From Kingdonia uniflora (taxonomy: Eukaryota; Streptophyta; Magnoliopsida; Ranunculales; Circaeasteraceae), in NCBI GenBank assembly GCA_014058105.1, contig JACGCM010002784.1:2790001-2854000 (forward strand): a stretch of 64,000 nucleotides of DNA. Direction: 5' to 3'. A program made the translations under genes and the position numbers. The notes under the pieces are model-generated. The model saw only the letters and a program-made list of their open reading frames with translations. It ran no database searches and was not told the origin of the DNA. Below are positions 34,124 through 46,365 of this stretch, piece after piece (within the stretch, counting starts at the first letter, position 1; each line of letters starts with the position of its first letter).

Positions 34124-37100
34124 ATGAGTGTGGGAAGGTCAAGAAAAGATATGGAAATAGGGACAAAACATATGTTAAAAAATGAGAGGAGTTGTAATGA
34201 TGGAAAGGCAGTTTTATTGAAAAGGTACAAGGCATCTGACATAGAGAGTGGAAAGGACGCCTCTGTTCTGGAATTGATGACGGTTCATGCGAGGAGTACT
34301 AAATACCAGCCGCTAGAGAGAAAAATGATAAATAGTGCTTCTTCATCTCCAATCAAACGTTTTACAACTTCAAAAAATTTATAGAGTACACAGAGAGAGA
34401 GATGAAATATCAAGGTATTTGATAAAGAGTTATCCGAAGGTGATAAACGGTTGAAGAGGGCAAAAGATTTTGGATCTCGTAGGTGGCTATACAGCAGCAT
34501 TGTGAGGGAAATATTAGACGCAACTGCCTATTCTCATTTGGAAGCTGAAGGTTAGTAGAGATGTATTCGATATCTATTGACGTATATATATGCTAAAGAT
34601 ATATTGCTATACGTAAACGACTGATAAAAGATATATGTTGAATTTATATATATATATATACATAAATGGAAGAAGGATAAATACCTTAACCTGTATGTAG
34701 GTCAAGCGTGAGGGGCATCTGTATAGGCTGAAAACGTTCCTGCAAAAATTGCTTTTAAGATAGGTAGTTCATCTGTTAATGAGGTATCGACCTCTGGTCT
34801 GACGAATGAGTCTGATAACGAAGGGGACGTAGGATTGGAACAATTCTTGAGTTTCCCTGGTTAATTGCTATCTTATCCTCCTAGTTCTGATGCTTTAGAG
34901 AGTTTCGTAAAGCCAAGGTGGCCGTAGGAGGGAAGTGGGAAAAATGTGTAGATTTTGTCGGTATGCAGTTTAGGGGTTGTACGGCAGCGGTGGGGGAAGA
35001 GTATTTTTACCTGTTGGCTGATTTGGAAGTGGAAAAATGAGATAGGGGTATAGATGAATCGATCCCGTTAAAATATTTTGATGAGGATGTCCGGAGTGAC
35101 CTCTCGGAGGGTTTTTTGTGTTACCTATCTCAATTAGAGTATGGGTTGATCCTTCCCCTCACCAATTTGGCGAAGGGGATTATGAAAGCAATAGGGGCAT
35201 GTCCTGTTCAATTGAACGGGAATATGTGGGAGGTAATAATCGTGTGTGACCATCTGAATAAAAAATGGGAGAAGAAGGGAAAATCGAGGAGGATAACCCT
35301 TGAGGACGTTTTCCAGTTTTATGGGGTGAAGAATTTTAAGGCCAGTGGGGGGTCATATTTCTGTACGAGCATAATTCGGCGTTGTTTTTTTGATCTGAAT
35401 TCAGCATGTCAAACCTGGAATGACAACATCATATGGGTGAAGGGTAATAATTGTCTTCAAAGAGATGACGAAGAACCTTTGGACCTTCAATTTAGAACTG
35501 TAAAGCAAAGTAAGTATAAATATGCATAGATAGAATTATTGTTAAGTTTTGCTGATAATTGTAGTTGATAGTAAAAATATTGTTATTGTAGGTGTGAAGT
35601 CTACAGTGGAAAGAAAGAAATCCCTATTGGACGAAGTTGTGGAGGAGGAGACAGAACTCGAACTTGTGCTGAAGGGACTCGGCCTGAGTAGAAAGAAGAG
35701 GGTTGATAGTAAGTTAAATAAGGTTTGAAAGGCTCAGTAAGTGGTGAGGAGGTTCGAACTAATCTTTCCAAGACTCCTGGAACTGGCAGTTTGGCTCAGC
35801 CGAATCCTATCAAGCCGAGCAAAGTAGCTCAAAAATATCTAAAGAAATGAATACTAAAGGCTCTGCCGACCACTGGTACTACTGGAAGTGGTAAGGCCGC
35901 GAAAGATAAGAGGAGGATGGTCGAAGCCTCGGGGGATCGCCGAGGGGCAATATGCTACGGTGGACAACCTCAAAGAGGTCAAGGAAAAGGCCAGGTTTGC
36001 GGTTCTCCTCGGAGAGGAAGACACGAGCAAGATGGTAAGTTTTTATTATTAGAAAGAACTACTTAATACGCCTCGAGCTAATCATTGAAATCGCTGTAAT
36101 TTTTGCAAGTTGCTCGTCGTGTTAAGGGGATTTGGCTCTGTATAGAGGAAGAGAAAGGGGACCTGAAGAAGGCAAATGTCGAGCTGGAAAAAGAATTAGC
36201 TCGATCCAGGGCTGACGCTTTGAAGGAAGTCAAGCAGCTGAAGGCTCCTCATACTAGGGCGATTGGTCAGCTGCAGGTGAAGACAAAGGCCAATCTTGAC
36301 GAGATGGTTGAGGAGCGTGATAGACTAGGGTGTCATTTGATGTTGAAAAGCTACTCTGAGGAGGAAATAGATGTCATTAAGGCAGATACCTATGTTGAGG
36401 AGGAAGAAGCGGTGGAGATCGCAGACGGTCTGGATGGTATTTCCCGCCAGACGGTGCTCGGTAATCAAGGGGATGAGGCCGGGCTCCCAAAAGGTGGTAG
36501 TGAGAAGGTAGGGTAGACACGTATGTTTGTATAAATATTTGTAAGTTGTTTGAACTGTGTGGGGAAGAAACTTTTGTAGATTGACTTTGTTTTATAAACC
36601 TTTTATAGGCAGTTAGAGAGATCAGTCTTAGAATAAAAGATTTAGAGTCTGGACTTACCAGGGAAAGAGAGACCTCTAAAGCCTTGCTGTCTGCGCAAGC
36701 GGAGCTGCAGGTTAGATCAGAATAGGTTTTTCGACTTGCATGTTATACCAATGTTAAGTTATCAAGTTAATGGAAATAGATGCATCGTAAAAATCTAGCG
36801 CTATTAATATAGGGTAGTATATCGAAAGTATGTACCTTGTATGCCGAAAGAAGACTCATGAGGCGTTCATCTATGAATGAACTCTAAACTTTTAGTCTAA
36901 AAGTATTTGGAAGCAGATGTTTAGAAATCACATAATCTCTTTAGAAATGTAGTATATATATATTCAAAGGCTTTTCTGAATCAAACTGTACTTAAACTTG
37001 TTATATTTCCCAGGTCGAATTAGATTCATCTCGCTCATGTGAGGACGACGTACTCATGTGTAATCAGGAATTTGCAGAACAGTTCGATAGGATGAAGGAG

Positions 37101-38274
37101 GCGAATGAGAATATAGAAGATCAATACGTAAAGGCACATTTTAGAATTGTGGAGTTGACCCAGGCTGTTTTCGATCTGGCTCTTTAGGTCGTGGAGAAAT
37201 ATTCTGAGATAAAGAAGGGATTAAAAGAGCTAGCGGAGGTAACAGAATGCGCTGAGAAGCTTCAAAGTCGAGTTGACGCGTTGGCTATGAAGGGTAAGAA
37301 GTCGACACAGCTCAATACCGTATTCATGCGTTAGAACAATTGGAGGAGCGATTTCGATCTAATTTCTAGAGATGTAGGAACGAGCTGGAGCGAATGAGAC
37401 AAAAATTTGTCGAAAAAGACGATAAGCTGAGGGTAGCTCGAGAAAATCTATCAGCTTCGGAAGCCGCGGCTGAACATTTGCAAATAGCCCTACCCGCCAA
37501 GGATATTGAATTTTGAGAAATACAACAAAGGTGTAATGATTTAAATAAGAGGGTTGCACGACTTAAGGCCGAACTAGCGCTGGCCATTGCACGCGCCAAG
37601 AAAGCCGAGGCTAGAGAGTGTTCAGGGGGAAGTAGAACTGAGGTCAAGGCTCCTTTAGTTCGAGGGGATGTAGTTAGTCTCTCAGGTTGAATTAGAGAGC
37701 CAGAGAGTGATGTATCTCGTATTCAGGGGCATGTCCAGAAGGAAAATGTGAATTTGAGAGAATGCCAGCATAAGTTGGATGCTATTCTTATCAGGGAAAC
37801 AATTCTGGAAGGGGAGATCAAAGTAAATGAATCGTTGGTGAAGAGGAAAGAAGAATTATTAAAAGATATGCCAGCTAGGAATTGAAAGCAGAAATTGGGA
37901 GACTTCGTGCTCGGGTAGTAGACTTAGAAGCCATGAACCTAGTTGAATCAATGAAATATATTACAAAATTAGAAGAAAATGTAATCTATTATACTAAGGT
38001 CGATGTGGAAATAACTGAATAGAAGAATGAGTACGCTAGGTTAGAGTCACGCCTCGGGAAGGTGAGAGAGAGATTTGCAACAATGGTCATATCTGATGCG
38101 TCACGATCTGACCTGTTAAAGGCGATTGTTGCATATTTTGTAGAGAAAATAAAAAGACTTGAGTTAGAACGAGATACCTTGTTCAAAACTCTGTCGGATA
38201 GGGGATGTATTTGTGGAGCTAAGATAGATCGAGGGAACTATCTGGGCGTCATGGAGACTCAACTGGGTCCTTGA
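34124..38274 (+). pseudogene. Spliced antisense-strand gene of Tat element C (long coiled-coil protein)
   Basis: The likely start is ATG 34124 (MSVGRSRKDMEIGTKHMLKN). Exons are separated by introns at 34556 to about 34700, 35510-35591, 36035-36109, about 36506-36609 and about 36709-37013, all at the places seen in element A. The block at about 34840-35510 resembles Transposase_28-like proteins of plant Tat elements (YLSQLEYGLILPLTNLAKG; VFQFYGVKN). The later exons are charged and heptad-like (ANVELEKELARSRADALKEV), i.e. coiled coil. The gene ends at 38274 (GCICGAKIDRGNYLGVMETQ). Stops and shifts are present. This longer copy shows what element A lost at its 3' end. Confidence 0.6.
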
Positions 38275-38429
38275 ACTACTGAATTGATAGATTTGGGTAG
38301 AACTGCTATGATCCGTGAACTGAATGTTTGACCTCTTGATATAGGGGGAATCATTGCTGACTCTCCATCAGCAGAAAAGAAACCCTTGTAATTTGAATTT
38401 GACCTTAAATAAATAGTATCTGTCGCAGA

Positions 38430-39070
38430 CACATTGAAATAGATGAAAGCTAGTATGACCATTGCCTTATCTTGTGTCTGGTGGGTCTTTGATATAATTT
38501 TTTTTTTTTACATTCGTTTTAATCGCAGAAATAGGTTAAGTTAAACCAAGTTAAAACTTGATTTGAACTATAAAAATGTTGCAGACATATTGAAAGAGAT
38601 GAAAGCTAGTATGACCTTTACCTTATCTTATGCTTGGTTGAGTCTTTAGTGTGAAACAAGTTTCTACACTTGCTACAATCGCTGAGATGTAAAGAGTGAG
38701 CTAAACCAAGTGATATCTTTGATCCAACCGGTGTAAATGATCCAAACAAGTTGAAAAAGATAAAGACCAGTATTACCTTTGCTTTATCTCTTGTTTGGCA
38801 GAGTCTTTGATATGAAACAAGTTTTTACACTTGCTACAATCACAGAGATGTAAAGAGTCAGCTAAAGCAAGTGATATCTTTGATCCAGCCTGTGTAAATG
38901 ATCCAAACAAGTTGAAAAAGATGAAGACTAGTATTATCTTTGCCTTAATTATCTCTTGTTTGGCAGAGTCTTTGATATGAAACAAGTTCTTACACATGCT
39001 ACAATCGCAAAGATATAGTAAAAGAAGCCAAATCAAGTGATATTCTTGATCTAAATTATGTAAGATTGAT
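38430..39070. repeat. Tandem repeats between antisense gene and integrase, period about 162 bp
   Basis: The phrase 'ttgctacaatcgc(t/a)gagatgtaaagag' recurs near 38671, 38832 and 38996, with 'gtgatatctttgatcca' and 'aatgatccaaacaagttg' between. About three copies plus degenerate edges. Tat-lineage elements are known to carry variable tandem repeats in this part. Confidence 0.75.
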
Positions 39071-39252
39071 TGTAAGCTAGTATTATCTATGTTTTAATCT
39101 GTAGAATGTAGACGAATGTTCGTGAAGAGAAAGATATTGTTCAAAAAGCACTTTTATTGATAAGTTTATAATTTACATTGGATGGAGATGAAAATCTCAC
39201 TTTTGGAATTGAAAAACAAAAGGCGAATAATGGAAAAGGAGTAGTAAGACGC

Positions 39253-40392
39253 CTAACGATAGTACCATTTCAGTCGCCTTATGTTCCAAGGATTTGAAAT
39301 GGGGATTCCCTCTTCTGTCATGAGATCATATGATCCCAGGCCTAAGAGACCTGTAATAATGAATGGACCCTCACAATTGTCGGCTAATTTTCCAGTGTGA
39401 GGCTCTTTGCGATGTTGAGGAATTTCTCTGATGATGAGATCTTTGATTTGGAAAGTACGGCTCCTGACTTGGTTATTATACGATCCAGCAAGCATATGAT
39501 GATATTGACCTAGGTTAGCGATGACGCGTACCCTGGTCGCATCTATCATATTGAGGTTGCAAGCCAATTTGAACTCATTTTCCACGTCAGTCAGCTGGTG
39601 ATCGCGAACTGGATAATGATATTCAGAAGGAATGACAACCTCAGTGCCAAAAAAAAAGGAGGAATGGGGTATACCCAGTAGATTGTCGGGGAGTGGTTCG
39701 ATACGCCCACAGGATGTAAGGTAGTTCGCGAACCCAATTTCCTTTTTCCTGTGAGTGAAGCCATTTTTTGAGTCCATCCACAATGGTTTTGTTGGTAATT
39801 TTGGCATGACCATTGCATTAAGGGTAGTATGGATTTGATGGTGAGTGGATGATATTGTGGTGGTTTAGGAAGTTTACGACCTTATCTCCCACAAATTGGG
39901 GCCCGTTATCGATATGAATTAGGTGGGGGCACCCGAACCGAGTGATTATGAGGTTCTAAATAAAATAGAAGACCTCTTCTTCTCTGGCTTGACATAGTGG
40001 AATTGCTTCTACCCATTTTTTAAAGTATTCGGTAGCTACGAGTAGGTGACGGCGATTACCTGGAGAGTTAGGGAATTCGCCGACGAGGTCTAGTGCCCAT
40101 CTTTTGAATGGCCAGAAAACCTTGCTTGCATGGAGTTCGAGCGTAGGGGCGCGTATCATATGTCCATGTCTCTGGCAGGTGTCGAACCTGCGGGAATACT
40201 TTTCTACTTGTTTGCGCTTGTCGGGTCAGAATACTCCTTGAGTTATAGCTTGGTTCGCTAATGATCAACCTGCAGTGTGGGAGCCACAAGTTCCTTCGTG
40301 TAATTCATGGAGCAGTTCGTCTACTTTTGATTTTGAGAGGTACTTGCGGTAAGGCCCTGTAACGGAAAGGCAGTAAAGCATAATGTTTTAAG
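39253..40392 (-). pseudogene. Tat-lineage integrase, decayed (element C)
   Basis: The minus-strand zinc-finger part is at 40340-40170 (LHEGTCGSHTAG, then a QRHGH-type segment). The catalytic core starts near 40120 (WPFKRWALDLVGEFPNSPGN, then TEYFKKWVEAIPL, with the first catalytic Asp in ALDLVG). The C-terminal frame 39813-39253 (186 codons) ends GIPISNPWNIRRLKWYYR, the usual integrase end in Tat elements. Stops and shifts separate the blocks. It is separated from the RNase H domains by an LTR fragment. Confidence 0.75.
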
Positions 40393-40398
40393 TAATAG

Positions 40399-40677
40399 CC
40401 ACAGACGACGCCAAATGTAATGGCCAAATTCTGTAAGCTCGAAATGATTAGGAATTAGCTATCACACCAATGAACCTGTAACAATATTCTAATGGAAAGT
40501 AAGAAATGAAAATAGGTGCTTTTAGTGTGGAAAACCTCTGAATAGGTAAAAAACCACCACCTCGTATGGAGGATTTTTGTACAAGTATCTTTATTGCTTG
40601 GAGTGGATATCTTTATTACAAGTAATCTCTAGAATATAGAAATGCTTTTGATCTCGTAAATAAGAAGTTTGAGTAAT
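40399..40677 (-). repeat. LTR fragment with PBS inside Tat element C pol
   Basis: 40416-40677 matches the first 262 bp (plus orientation) of the LTR at 31398, up to 'gtttgagtaat'. It is followed on the minus strand by the PBS-like tggcgtcgtctgtgg (40413-40399), then directly by integrase sequence. It lies exactly between the RNase H part and the integrase part of pol, where an LTR should not be. Confidence 0.75.
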
Positions 40678-40779
40678 GTAACGCTTCGAGTTATTGATCA
40701 GTTATCGGCGCTCTTTTGGATCTGCGGGGAGTGGTCCATTGTACTTGTTGTCGACACCAAGGTAAGTTAATAAAGGCTT

Positions 40780-42690
40780 TCACCAATCATTTTCTCCCCC
40801 TTTATTGCCCCCAACGTTAATTGTGAATACAGATATGCGATCAATACTAGGGGTTGAAATGATTTCGATCTGGAGATAACGAGCTTTTGTACCCAAGACC
40901 CCGGCTAGATATGCCAAGGAATCGGCGTGTCTGTTTTCATCTCGAGGAAGATATCCGAGAGTTGCTTTCGCGAACTTACTCATCTTATCTGCAATGAGGG
41001 CTGCGTATTCGATCATATTTTTGTTCTTCTTGTACTGCTCGGAATAATGATGAATGATGAGTAATGAATCTGTGCAAACTGAGAGTTTGGGGACATCAAG
41101 CTCAAGTGTGAGGTCGAGTCCGTGAATGAGAGCTTCATACTCGGTGACATTATTTGAGGCCCCAAAATCTAAGCGGAATGATTTCTTAATTTTATCATTA
41201 GAAGGGGTAATCAAAACAATCCCGATCCCTGACCCTGCAGGTCCTGCTGATCCATCTGTGAGAAACCTCCATCCTGAGGTAGTGATCTAGTCAACTTGTT
41301 TGTCGAATGGCTTGGGAGTTGAATTCTCTAGCATGTTTTTGGCAAGGTCCGGGTCGTGCTCCTCCCACTCGGGATCCTCCACTGAAAAATCCACGAGAAA
41401 ATCGGCAATGCCCTGACCTTTTTTAGAATGACGTTGATCATACTTGATATCATGTTCTCCCAAACTGGCTGACCATTGTTGCACTCTTCGTGACTTTTCT
41501 TTTTTGGATAGAACATCCTGAAGTGGGTAGTTTGTCATAACTTTGACAGAATGTGCTTGGAAGTAGTGCTTGAGTTTCTGTGAAGTGTAAACAAGGGTGA
41601 AAAGAAGTTTCTCAATTTTAGAGTACCTTGTTTCCGCTGGTGTGAGTGTTTTGCTGATGAAGAAGACTAATTTTTTTATTTTTCCTTCCAGGCAAATGAG
41701 AACTGAGCTGAGATAAGTATCTGTGACTGCTAGGTAGATTATCAGCTCCTCATTATCTACTGGGGTACTCATAATGGGAAACCTTCCCAAATAGATTTTG
41801 AGATCCTGAAAACTGTTTCACATTCTGGTATCCATGTGACTTCTGCAGTTGGCTGAACCTTTCCTCATTTGGTACATTTGCAGAGTAATAGGAATAGCTA
41901 ATGGCAGCGGTCTGAAGATTTAGAGAAGAAACGGTTGATCGCGGCAATCTTGTCGACGAGTTTTTGAACGTCTTTTGTTATCTTTGGAGAAAGCATGTCG
42001 AGGAGAGCCCAAATTTGATCCGGATCGGCTTCAATCCCTTTCTTGCTGATGAGGTGGCCTAGAAATTGGCCAGAATGTACCCCGAATTAACATTTATCAG
42101 GGCTGAGACGCATTCTGTAAGATCGAAGGATGTTGAATATTGTGTTAAGATCTAAGATGTGATTATCTGACTGTGCGCTTTTGTATAAGAGATCATCGAT
42201 GTAGACTTTAACAATTTTTCCCAGGTGTCCTTTAAACATAGCAGTAATCAATCGTTGATATGTGGCACCTGCGTTCATGAGCCCGAATGGCATGACTTTG
42301 TAATAATAAAGGCCACTTTCGGTGATGAACGTTGTCTTCTCTTGATCTTCTTCCAGAAGTAAAATTTGATTATACCCTGAAGAAGCGTCCATCATAGATA
42401 GGAGATCGTGGTCTGCTGTGGAATCAAAGATCTGATGAATATTGGGAAGAGGGAAACTATCCTTTGGAGTATGTTTGTTAAGATCTGTGAAATCTACGCA
42501 AACTCAAACTTTTTCGTTCTTCTTTGGGACAGCGACAATGTTGGATATCCAGTCCGAATATTTGGCTTCTCGAATGAATCCAACTTTGATCAATTTCTCG
42601 ATCTCAATGTTAACTTCATCTCGAAGACGAGGTAAAAGTCGTCGCAATTTCTGCTTGACCGCTATGGCGTTGATGTTGACTTCATCTCGA
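40780..42690 (-). pseudogene. Tat-lineage RT and two RNase H domains, decayed
   Basis: RT is at 42690-42087 on the minus strand: EIEKLIKVGFIREAKYSDW, then MDASSGYNQI, KVMPFGLMNAGATYQRL and the active-site YIDD (VKVYIDDLLYKS). The RNase H follows (41790-41287, TDTYLSSVLICLEGKIKKLV). Then comes a second, archaeal-type RNase H (41214-40780: FRLDFGASNNVTEYEALIHG, CTDSLLIIHH, PRDENRHADSLA), a hallmark of Tat elements. Stops and frameshifts lie between the blocks. Confidence 0.8.
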
Positions 42691-45600
42691 AGAGTTCATT
42701 ACTTGTAGATAAATATTTGTCTAAGACCTTTGAAAGAATGGATTATAGCCTCTTGGTGTCGGAACATGATATGGTGCATAAATTTCCTCCCTAGATTTTT
42801 ACATAATAAAAGAATATAGGTTAAACAAAAAATACATGTCAAATTAGATTAAATGATGAAGTAACGTCATCTTAATAAAAGTTTCTTAATTGTGTTAACT
42901 AACCACTTGGGAAATGTGGTGCATTGCCCTAGAAACTAGGTTGGTGATATGAGTCATATGCCAGAAATTGATGTCAAGGATAACCAAAACCGCCAATTGA
43001 TCCCGGTTGAGCACTCATATCAGGCCATGAATGCATCACTTGATTTAGACCATTTATACCAGAGAATTGTCTGTTCAATAAATCGACGAAGCCCTTCTTG
43101 TTTAAAAAGAATAAATCAATGTAGTTATATTCATAATCAAAAGATGCTTTATACAAAAAGAAAAAAAAACTTTATCTAGAGTTCTAGGCCTTGGTAGGTT
43201 GATGGATATTAGATGTTCCACCAATAACAAGATTCTCATGTATACTGACTTCTTCTTGTTGGTTGTTTTAATCATTTCCCATAAATTTGTAAATAAAATA
43301 ATCGATATTAGTGTTAAAATAATTAATGCAACTAATTTTAAAGTGAAGCTATATAAGTTTAATCTCTAACGAAAAGCCAAGATTTAAACCAAAATGGTGT
43401 TATGAGAGTTCACGTTGTAATGGAGGTGGATTGAATTTTTTTCTTCAACTCATACCATGACCTCCTTAAATTTATTAAATCTGAGAAGAATGTCTTCAAA
43501 GAGAACACGAGGAACTGGGGTGGAGAAAACTATCACTTCCAGAGCAGTAAGCCAAGATAGCTGAAGTTAGTAAACTATTAGGTCCTATTATTGATAAGCT
43601 ACCAGCCTTGTGCTTTGATGCTTTAACATCAAGGTATCTAAGATCAAGGGCTTGGAGTTCTAAGAAGGCATGTAAGATGGTGAAAGACAGCTTGAGATGG
43701 AGGCTGGAAAACAAGTGATCAGATGTTGCATTGTTTGGTTATTATAATAATTTATGGAGCATTAAGGCCTCTTTTGTGTATACTAAATGTGAACCTGTTA
43801 GAAGAGTACCTTTGTGGAAGGATATTATATCATTATCAACAAATATCAATGGCTCTTGGATGATAGCTGGAGATTTTAATGCAGCTAGAAGCCAATCTAA
43901 AAGACTTAGGGGTAGAGCTGTTTCAATTGCTTCTATTAGAGAGTTTGTGGAGATGGCACAGGTCTCAGGGCTGATTCAAACATCTTTTACCGGTTCTTCT
44001 TATACTTGGTGCAATAACCATGCTGGACTCTCAAGAAGTTGAGCTAGGCATGACAGAGCTTTTCACAACCCAGATTTCATAACTGGCCACAAGGTGTCTA
44101 TGGCAACTGTAACTTCTTTGGCTTAAAAATGCGATAAAATTAGAGCAGCTCTTAAAACCTGGAATATGCAAGTGTTTGGAAATGTGTAGCAGAATCTTCA
44201 CAATCTCCAAGACCAAATCAGGGCTCTTATAAAATAACATGTTAAGTGACTAAAACTTAACATTAAAAGATAAAACAACTGACCTGAAGTTTGGTAAGTA
44301 TTAGTAGTACCGAGAGCAAGCGTCTCATATGGATTAATTTCTCCATGCTTGTTTTGACCACCTCCTTATATTTTTTGATGAAAGTATTAGACATACAATT
44401 TAACAAGTTCCATCATAAACAATAAAAAATAATTTACTTACTTGTTTGCTTTGATGAAGCTTTTATCTTTGGCACATTGATCTCTAAAACACCATTAAGT
44501 CTTCCTTAGGGTTCTCCTTTGGTATTTTTCCTTTTAGGATTTCATAATGTTGCATCATCATCGGAAGGAGGTTCTTCTTCATGATCTTCCAAATTTTGTG
44601 TACCGTCTCCTTCTTCAGAAATTGCAAAAAATGCCATCTTTGCTTTTACCTCCAGCAATATGGATCTAACTAGTGCAGATTGGTTCTTGCATACTTAGTT
44701 ATAATCCTCTGTGCGATATGTGATAATTCACTATATCGTGTCGTAGATGATGGATTCGTATCATCCATAATTGCTTCCCCAAACCCGTCAAGAATGACCT
44801 CTTTGATCACATGTTTGCTCCACCTTTTCAAGTAATACTACGACAGTAAACTTGTAAATTATTTTTCGTGGAACAACTTCAGTGCGAGAGAACAAAGAAT
44901 TCCTTCAAATTCATTTTTTTCACAACTGTATCGCACTGATTGATCTAAGGGAATGTATGTTAGTTCACGAGTTCTTCCACGATTATTCATTCTCCTAGTT
45001 TCATATGTGGCTGATTCTTCATCTTCATTGGTCAAGGTCAATACTAGATTAGGAGTTTTTTTTTATTTCATCATGGAAGTCGAAGAATACTTTCCTTGTA
45101 TACTTCTTTGATGCTTCAATCTCAACGGCCCAATCACATATAAGGATAGGTCTAGTTTGCCAAGTTGCATTTTTAGCTCTTCTCTCTGCCTCTTTTTGAT
45201 CGCTGATTGCATTATCGCATTGAATCACAAATTCCGCCAAAATAAGACTTTTAGAGAAATATTTTTTCAAAAAGAAGTTAATACTCTCACATCTCAGTGT
45301 TGTCGTCATACCTGCACAAAAGTGAATACGTCCATGCACTGAAGCCCATTTTTCACGTAGCTTGTATATTCCTTTCAACCACTCATTCTCTCTTAACTTG
45401 TATTTTTCAAGTAATGCATCCCATTTTGTTTCAAATACTTCAACCGTCTCATTGTCGTATTTGCATGCACCAAAATCATGTTCGAAATTAGAGAATTTAC
45501 CGTAAACACTATCAAGATTTTTACGTGCATTTTATCCGATGTGCCACAAGCATAGGTGATGATGAGCATCTTGAAATGAAACTTTGATGGCTTTAGAAAT

Positions 45601-45905
45601 TGCCAAAGCTTGATTAGTGAATATAGTTTTTGGATGCTTACCTCCTATAGCTTCTAAGAAAGTATTAAATAACCAGACTAACGATTCTAATGTTTCTTGC
45701 TTTAATAAACCACACCCAAAAATTATAGTTTGGCTGTGACTATTGACTCCAACAAACGGTGTACAAATCATTTTGTATGTATTTGTCATGTATGTGGTGT
45801 CAAAGCCAGTGACATCACCAAACAATCCATAATCTCGCCTAGATTTACCATCACAGAAAAAACATCTACTTATTTCGTTATCCACGTTTGTTTGAATAGA
45901 GTAGT
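42691..45905 (-). pseudogene. FAR1-like MULE transposase, 3' part (MULE-3)
   Basis: Minus strand, from the chromovirus site: NEISRCFFCDGKSRRDYGLF, then FGDVTGFDTTYMTNTYKMIC (first catalytic Asp kept), TIFTNQALAISKA (second Asp changed to Asn/Ala region), LCLWHIG, KLREKWASVHGRIHFCAGM and the SWIM region near 44900. That region reads RYSCEKNEFEGILCSLAL, with the final His changed to Leu. Exons at about 44276-44360, 42893-43099 and 42702-42800 keep splice borders. It does not carry the two patched segments of MULE-2, so those arose after the duplication. Confidence 0.75.
43430..44240 (+). mobile_element. LINE endonuclease fragment in MULE-3 intron
   Basis: Frame 43731-44042 includes MIAGDFNAARSQSKRLRG and FTGSSYTWCNNHAGLSRS. 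Same fragment and same intron as in the other copies, opposite in orientation to the gene. Confidence 0.75.
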
Positions 45906-46325
45906 TGTGACCCCCAAGCTTTATAAATAGTATCCTTAGGCTATAAGAAAGCTTTGTATAAATTTTAATTTATTTTTGTAAAGGTTAGCTTAGGAAAAAG
46001 GGGGAGTACGCTTCGTCTCTACTTTTGATGTTTCCTTTTAGAACTTAGCCATTTACTTAGTAGTTATATACGTAGAGGACTTGACTCCTATACATCCAAG
46101 AAGGAATTTAAAGCTTGCAATAGTACTTTGTAATAGTTGTTAATATATGAATGAAATGATGCTTTCAACGACCCTTTGTACAGTGTTTGTGTTGCCTTGA
46201 GATTATGTGATGCTTTGTGATGTTGTGTTGATAAACGATTGAAAGAGGTGAATTATTAGGCTTACTTGAGACAGGTGACTCGAGTGCCGCACGTGCCAAG
46301 CTTGAGTTTAAGTTGGTCCGCGTCA
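45906..46325 (+). repeat. 5' LTR of chromovirus
   Basis: 420 bp, tgtgaccccc to gtccgcgtca. Matches 51064-51483. Confidence 0.95.
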
Positions 46326-46327
46326 GT

Positions 46328-46339
46328 TGGTATTAGAGC
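46328..46339 (+). promoter_or_regulatory. Primer binding site, initiator Met tRNA type
   Basis: tggtattagagc lies two bases after the 5' LTR. It differs at one base from tggtatcagagc, the usual complement of the plant initiator methionine tRNA 3' end. Confidence 0.85.
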
Positions 46340-46365
46340 GATCTAGTAGAAAGTGATCCAGTTGC

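Larger units (their letters stand above)
31398..42690 (-). mobile_element. Tat element C: Ty3/gypsy remnant with integrase, RNase H and RT
   Basis: From right to left on the minus strand: RT, RNase H, an additional RNase H-like domain, an LTR/PBS fragment, integrase, a tandem-repeat spacer, a long antisense-strand gene, a polypurine tract and the 3' LTR. The RT signature and the extra RNase H mark the Tat lineage of plant Ty3/gypsy elements. The upstream part (gag, protease, 5' LTR) is missing: RT stops abruptly at about 42690 against the right arm, at a junction sharing 'aagag'. It belongs to a different subfamily from elements A and B. Confidence 0.75.
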
